DNA of 64,000 nt from Diphasiastrum complanatum (Eukaryota > Streptophyta > Lycopodiopsida > Lycopodiales > Lycopodiaceae): NCBI GenBank assembly GCA_029204225.1, contig CM055106.1, forward strand, positions 518,211 through 582,210, in the 5' to 3' direction. Position numbers and translations under genes: made by a program. Every line of letters begins with the position of its first letter. Positions within the stretch are counted from its first letter, which is position 1. Shown piece by piece: positions 58,138-64,000 of the stretch. The notes under the pieces are model-generated. The model was not told the origin of the DNA and searched no databases. It saw nothing but the letters and a program-made list of their open reading frames with translations.

Positions 58138-59430
58138 TTAGATATCTAGCTCTACATATTTGCCACCCCCCTCAGATTTATCTAGATCAAGATCTTCTTC
58201 TTTTGAAGAATCTGTGTTTGGAGGTGATTCCAAAGTGTTATGGACATCCAAGTACGCTTTCGTTTGTTTTACATTTTCTGCACTGTCGATAACTATTAAA
58301 TTTTTTTCAATGTTGTTCAGGAGCGGTGTTACATAGTAAGACATTCTATAAAGACACACAGACCAACTTGGAGCAGAAAATGATTCAATAATATTGTTGA
58401 CACCTCGCCAATGTTTTGCTCGTTTTTTGTGAACTAGTTTACAAGTCACAAAACTTTTAGAAGATTTTTCATTGTCACCGAAGTATGAGATTAACTTAGT
58501 TTGTGAAGAGCGAGACTCGGTGAATGATTTTTGTCTCCACATGAAACTAATGTCTACCCCAAACATATCCAACATCATCTATAGAAAAGCAGTCTAAGTT
58601 GACATTTGTGTTGCCTTCAAATTCGTCCACGTCGACATATTCCTGATCTGATTCGGAGCTTGTAGCACCCGTCCTTGAAAACAATATAACATGGGGCTCC
58701 AATGGTTGCTTCCCTACCGTTCCAACAGGTCTTGCTACTTTCCGCCCATGTTGAATATCTGCGCTTTCTCTACGTATAGATGGTCTTTTTTTTGTAGTCT
58801 TAAATTTTCTCCTTGATGAGAATGGATTTTGTTCTGATACAAAAGGAACAATATCGAGACTAGCGACTTCTTCGACTTCCATGTATTCTCCCATAGGCCC
58901 AATTTCGAGGTAGCGACTTCTTCGACTTCCTTGTTCTCATCTAATGAAAGATCTTCCAATTTGTCATGTAATTTCAGCGACATACCCAAAGTTGAAATAA
59001 TTGAAATGACTATTGTGCTAGCCTCCATAAAGATTTTTTCATTTGTATTGTTCAAGCTCTCATATTTGCTAGCTGGAAGGAACATGTCACTTGTCAGCTA
59101 TCTTTCCAAATTCAAATAGACCATATTTTCATCTTGAGTTTTAGACGGGGCAGTGAAATGTATGTGTCTTCACATAAAAGAACAACATGATGTTCAGTCC
59201 TATCTCGAGTTCGTGTCATAAACTCTATGCAATCGAAAACGACCTCGTCGTAAAAATAAATCTTTTGAATTTAACATGAGTTCCAAAAGAGCTTGGTTTT
59301 GTTGAAATCTTCCAAGCCCTTGTCAAAAGTAAGAGACTTGGTTCCTCTGAAGGTTGGAACACAGTCTCGTCAACAACATAGAAAGCCTGGCCAAATTGTA
59401 GTCATCCCAACTTTACTTAGTGCACTATAA
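58138..59430 (-). pseudogene. Element X ORF, copy B, minus strand
   Basis: Minus-strand frames: KYESLNNTNEKIFMEASTIV, SLKLHDKLEDLSLDENKEVE, VVPFVSEQ-like sequence, RPSIRRESADIQHGRKVARP, YVDVDEFEGNTNVNLDCFSI. After a frameshift at about 58570, a 146-codon open stretch reads LISYFGDNEKSSKSFVTCKL, RAKHWRGVNNIIESFSAPSW, IEKNLIVIDSAENVKQTKAY and an acidic C-terminus. NTNVNLD next to an acidic VD(V/I)D run also occurs in copy A (about 56986-57050). TAGCGACTTCTTCGACTTCC is duplicated at 58861 and 58913. I do not recognise the protein. Confidence 0.45.
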
Positions 59431-61600
59431 ATGTTTTCTGCTTATTCTGAAAAAAAATCTATTGGTTCTTTCATTTTTTTTTATTTTTTTTTAAAAAATA
59501 AAATTGTGGAGGAAACCATCTCCCCCGGCGGATGGCTTCCTACACTTTTTTTTAGTTTTTTTCAAAAAACAATTTGTGTTCCCAATTTTTTTTTTTGTTT
59601 TTTCGCGGCAGATGGCTTCCTACATTTTTTTGAATTTTTTTGTTAAAAAACATCTGGCTTATTCTTAGAAAATGTAGAAATGAAATTTCTTACCATTTTC
59701 TAAAGGGTAAAAATCAGTGAATGAATGAAATTCAGAAATCTCGTTTGATATCAAACTAGATAATCTTGAAAGCAAATGGAAATCTAGATTGGGGACTCCC
59801 TATATTTATGTTTTTTTTTTCTATCATTTTTCAGAATTGCTTACGGGATTAACCATATGATATGTGTCAGATTGACACTAATCCAAGCTCCCTCTATTCT
59901 TTTGCTTATTTTAAAAAAATCTATAAGAAGTCATCTGCCACGGAGGATGGCTTCCTACATTTTTTTTTGTTTTTTTTTAAAACAAAAATTGTAGAGGTTT
60001 CCTCCACAATGTAGGAAATACCAAAAAACCCCGAAAATCAAAACGCGATATTAAACCCGAATACCCAAAAATCAAAACCCGAATATCCGAAAATAAAAAA
60101 AATAAAAAACTCGAAAGCTTGACTACCCGAAAAAAAAATTGAAAACCCGAAAATAAAAAAAACCCGAAAGATCAAAGTACCCGAATACTCAAAAATAGAA
60201 GAAAATCCCGAAAATTCGAATATCCAAAAATAAAAAAAAATCCTGAAAATCTCGAAAATCTTGAAAACCCAAAAGAAGCCAAAACAATCCGAAGAAAAAA
60301 TCACGCAAAAATCCGAAAATCTTGAAACTCTTGACAATGAGAAAATTTTGAAAAATCATAGAGTTGAAAAATTGCAAAGAGTTGAACAAGTAGAGCGGTC
60401 GAAAAATTATAATAGGTCGACAAAATTTCAAAGAGGTAGAAAATTACAAAGGGTTGCTAAAATTTCAAGGGGTCAAAATTGAAAAAGAGTGAAAAAATTT
60501 TAAAGGGATAAAACATGTCAAACGAGAAAAAATTTCGAAGGGTTAAAAAATTGCACATGGTCAAAAAAATTTCAAAGGGTCGAAAAAAGTCAAAAGGATT
60601 GAAAAAAAACTAGAAAGGGATCTAAAGAACTGGAAAGGAATCGAGAAAACATCAAAGGAGTACAAAATTATATAATAATCGATAAACTGGAAAGGGATCA
60701 AAAAACTAAAAAAAGAATCGAAAAAACTTGAAAGAGATGGAAAGAACTTAAAAGAAACCGAAAATTTTTACTAAAGCAAAAAATATATTGAGTAAAAAAA
60801 ACACTGTCAGACAGAATTGGGAAGCTGTCTGATACAAATTTACATGATGGGTGTCGGATGCAATGAGGGTTGTCAGATGCAAACAAAAAAATGAAAATCT
60901 GAAAAAGAAAAAACGTTGCATGTAAGATTCTGAAAATGCTGAAAAATAGGAAAATTGAAAATTAGGAAATCCCAAAAAACAATCCAAACTCTCTCCATTT
61001 TTTTTTGCTTATTCTGAAAACAAATCTATTATGAAAAAATCTAATTTGAAAAAAACTCATCAAATTTTAAAATAAAGTGCACCCATATGCCAAAGACCAT
61101 TAGCCATGGCTCCAAATTCTATTGAAAATAAGACATGGCCACTTAGACTATAAATAATAGATGTTCACTTAGACCAATTATTTTATGATTAAGATGATTT
61201 AGTGAGAAGAATACTTGAGAATCCCTTAAAAAAGACCAATGCTTTCTAAAATGTAATTTTTTTAAAAAAAAACAAAAACAAAATTGTGGAGAAAGCCATC
61301 TGCCACGACATATGGCTTCTTGATTTTTTTTTTTTGGAAAAAAATAATGTGGAGAAAGCCATCCGCTGCGATGGATGGCTTCCTATATTTTTGTTTGGCT
61401 TTTTTAGTATATACGAGGGGACAACCGCCTATCAAGCTGCTCTCGACGAAAATAAATTACTTGTTCGTTTATTAGTATTTGGTGTAGTATTTCAGTCCAC
61501 CTGCCGTTGTTGCTCCAAGGAGAGATCATCAGCTTCCATGTTGAAGGATATGGCATGATGGCCATTGTCACTTGAGCTGAGGAGCCGAGCACAAAAAAAA
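59431..61600 (-). repeat. Element X, copy B, non-coding part, minus strand
   Basis: GC palindromes lie at 59511-59540, 59604-59620 (half), 59926-59955, 61291-61319 and 61353-61382. Each is typically preceded by AAAATTGTGGAG(G)A and followed by CTTCCTACATTTTTT. The reverse complement of 61085-61255 matches the conserved block of copy A at 56236-56398 (CACCCATATGCCAAAGACCAT). Between them, 60010-60760 is an A-rich degenerate array of CCCGAAAATCAAAA and, further on, AAAATTTCAAAGGGTCG units. Confidence 0.6.
60010..60760. repeat. A-rich array of CCCGAAAA and AAAGGGTCG units
   Basis: From 60010 to about 60310 ACCCGAATACCCAAAAATC-like units recur. From about 60380 to 60760 the theme is GGTCGAAAAAATTTCAAAGG, with unit spacing near 20-25. 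Non-coding. It resembles in style, but not in sequence, the TTCGAGTC minisatellite at 45826. Confidence 0.65.
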
Positions 61601-62459
61601 AATAACACAAAAGAATCTTCTTATAGTAGTAGCAGTTGATGAGGCCATTTGCAATCAACAAAGCTCCCAAAAAACAACAAACAAACCAAGATTTACGAAT
61701 AAGTTGAGAGCTCTAGTTTTCTCTTTTCGGTCCAAGACAAGTGAATGATTTTTGAGCTCTCTATTTTAGATAGCTAGGAAAAAAAAAAGTGTCTTGACCC
61801 CCTCTTCTATCAGACAAAAAGAGAGGCTAAAAAACTAAGAAGTCTTCAGAGAATTAAGACAATTGAGTCTAGCACTTCTAAAATACAAAGTTCAAAACGA
61901 GAGCTAAGCAACCATGCAGTATTTATGGAGTTTATTCATAATAAGAATAGTGGAGTTTATTCATAATAAGAATAGTACTAAAAAATGAAATAAATGAGAA
62001 ATCTATGGCATGGATTAATGAGCTGTACACAAACAAAAGAAAAATGAAAAACGTAGCTTGGCTCTGTGAACTGTATTGAAATAAGAAATGAAGACATAGA
62101 TTCATGAGCTGTCACAAACTGAGAATCGTAGACAAGGATTGATGAGCTGTACACAAACAACATAAAAATAAAAAATGTAACATGGCTCTGTGAACTAAAG
62201 GTCATTTTTTATTCTCGTTTACTGATGTATATGTATTTTTGAAAATGTGTTGAAGAAGGAGTAGCCATGAGGTTAGGGCATCTTGGAGGGAGATTCAAGC
62301 CCCCCAAAGACTTTCAGACCCTCCAATAATGGCAACTTAGGAAGGGGATTTAAGGATCTTCAAAAGAAAACGTTGAAAGCTTTTTACAACTTTTTCTAAA
62401 AAAGATTCAAATAATTTTTTAACCTCAATTAGTTTTTCAACAAAATTAGTTTCTCACTT
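61601..62459. repeat. Spacer with two local tandem duplications
   Basis: TGGAGTTTATTCATAATAAGAATAG is present twice in tandem at about 61926-61975. A unit of about 120 bases (GATTAATGAGCTGTACACAAACAA .. GGCTCTGTGAACT) occurs at about 62013-62073 and 62128-62198. No gene seen. Confidence 0.6.
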
Positions 62460-63760
<1,301 letters not shown>

Positions 63761-64000
63761 CTCCTTACAATGATAATTTACATTGTCTTTTGAAACTTTT
63801 AAGTTTTCATATAACAGAGCTACTTAGTTCAGATTTTCTTGCTTGAAATTTTTTTGCTAATACAATAATTTTTTGCTTTTCTCATGGTTTTTTCAGTTAG
63901 ATCTAATTTCTTGTTAAATAATATTAATATATATAAATAGACCTCCCCCGCGCTCACTGGGTGGGCGCCAGGGGGTTGGGGGGAGTTTAATGTATCGCCG
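63761..64000. other. AT-rich end with abrupt GC-rich change at 63943
   Basis: AT-rich sequence ends in ATATATATAAATAG (63929-63942), followed at once by a GC-rich stretch CCTCCCCCGCGCTCACTGGG..GCGCCAGGGGGTTGGGGGG. The TATA-like box with GC-rich downstream sequence could be a promoter or the start of another repeat. The window ends before this can be told. Confidence 0.3.

Overview
The window looks like gene-poor nuclear DNA of a land plant with a large, repeat-rich genome. Evidence: Ty1/copia primer sites complementary to initiator-Met tRNA, Ty3/gypsy leaders with a TTTGGCGCC-type primer site, long (GA)n tracts, plant-type gene remnants (cytochrome P450, vacuolar sorting receptor) and one intact plant gene. 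The clade cannot be fixed from the sequence. A seed-free plant or gymnosperm would fit the repeat load, but that is inference. Almost everything else is decayed, nested retrotransposon; no transposon polyprotein is intact.

Layout. 1-5172: copia element (+) with two LTRs and most of the integrase deleted. 5173-6900: a second copia copy (-) in which one LTR lies between an internal 3' end and a gag. 6905-8310: gypsy pol fragment (-). 8320-13690: gypsy element 1 (+) with a coiled-coil extra ORF, zinc-knuckle gag, protease and a pol collapsed by deletion. 13733-17310: copia LTR, gypsy gag and an inserted gypsy LTR, all (-), ending in an array of short CG-containing words. 18076-18224: 149-base (AG)n. 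18795-21405: gypsy fragments of another type (gag, protease, start of RT). 21790-24440: copia remnants (-). About 24440-34620: gypsy element 2 (+), gag to integrase plus a downstream coiled-coil ORF. 34625-36145: LINE-like element with a repetitive 5' region, ORF1 and 3' tail. 38842-39883: copia LTR next to P450 and vacuolar-sorting-receptor exon fragments. 41690-44165: locally duplicated blocks, one carrying a clean hAT-type MITE with an 8-bp target duplication.

The one convincing host gene is at 44414-45532 (-): an intact 372-residue SMP-30/gluconolactonase-like beta-propeller membrane protein. Part of its 3' end is duplicated just beyond it. Its far side is bordered by a 1.5-kb minisatellite of 18-bp units (45826-47295).

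48740-54925 is gypsy element 3 (+), with a third extra coiled-coil ORF, a polypurine tract, an LTR and a new primer site. 54960-63760 holds three copies (two +, one -) of an unidentified repeat, called here element X. It combines T-rich tracts, at least ten GC-rich palindromes of the type CCATCCGCC/GGCGGATGG, a conserved non-coding block and a degenerate ORF. I could not assign element X to a known family; it is the best candidate for something undescribed.

Apart from the beta-propeller gene the window has no functional gene network. Its main interest is transposon structure: extra ORFs in gypsy elements, reiterated CG words in LTRs and leaders, palindromic repeats, captured or broken host gene pieces, and LTR-mediated rearrangements.
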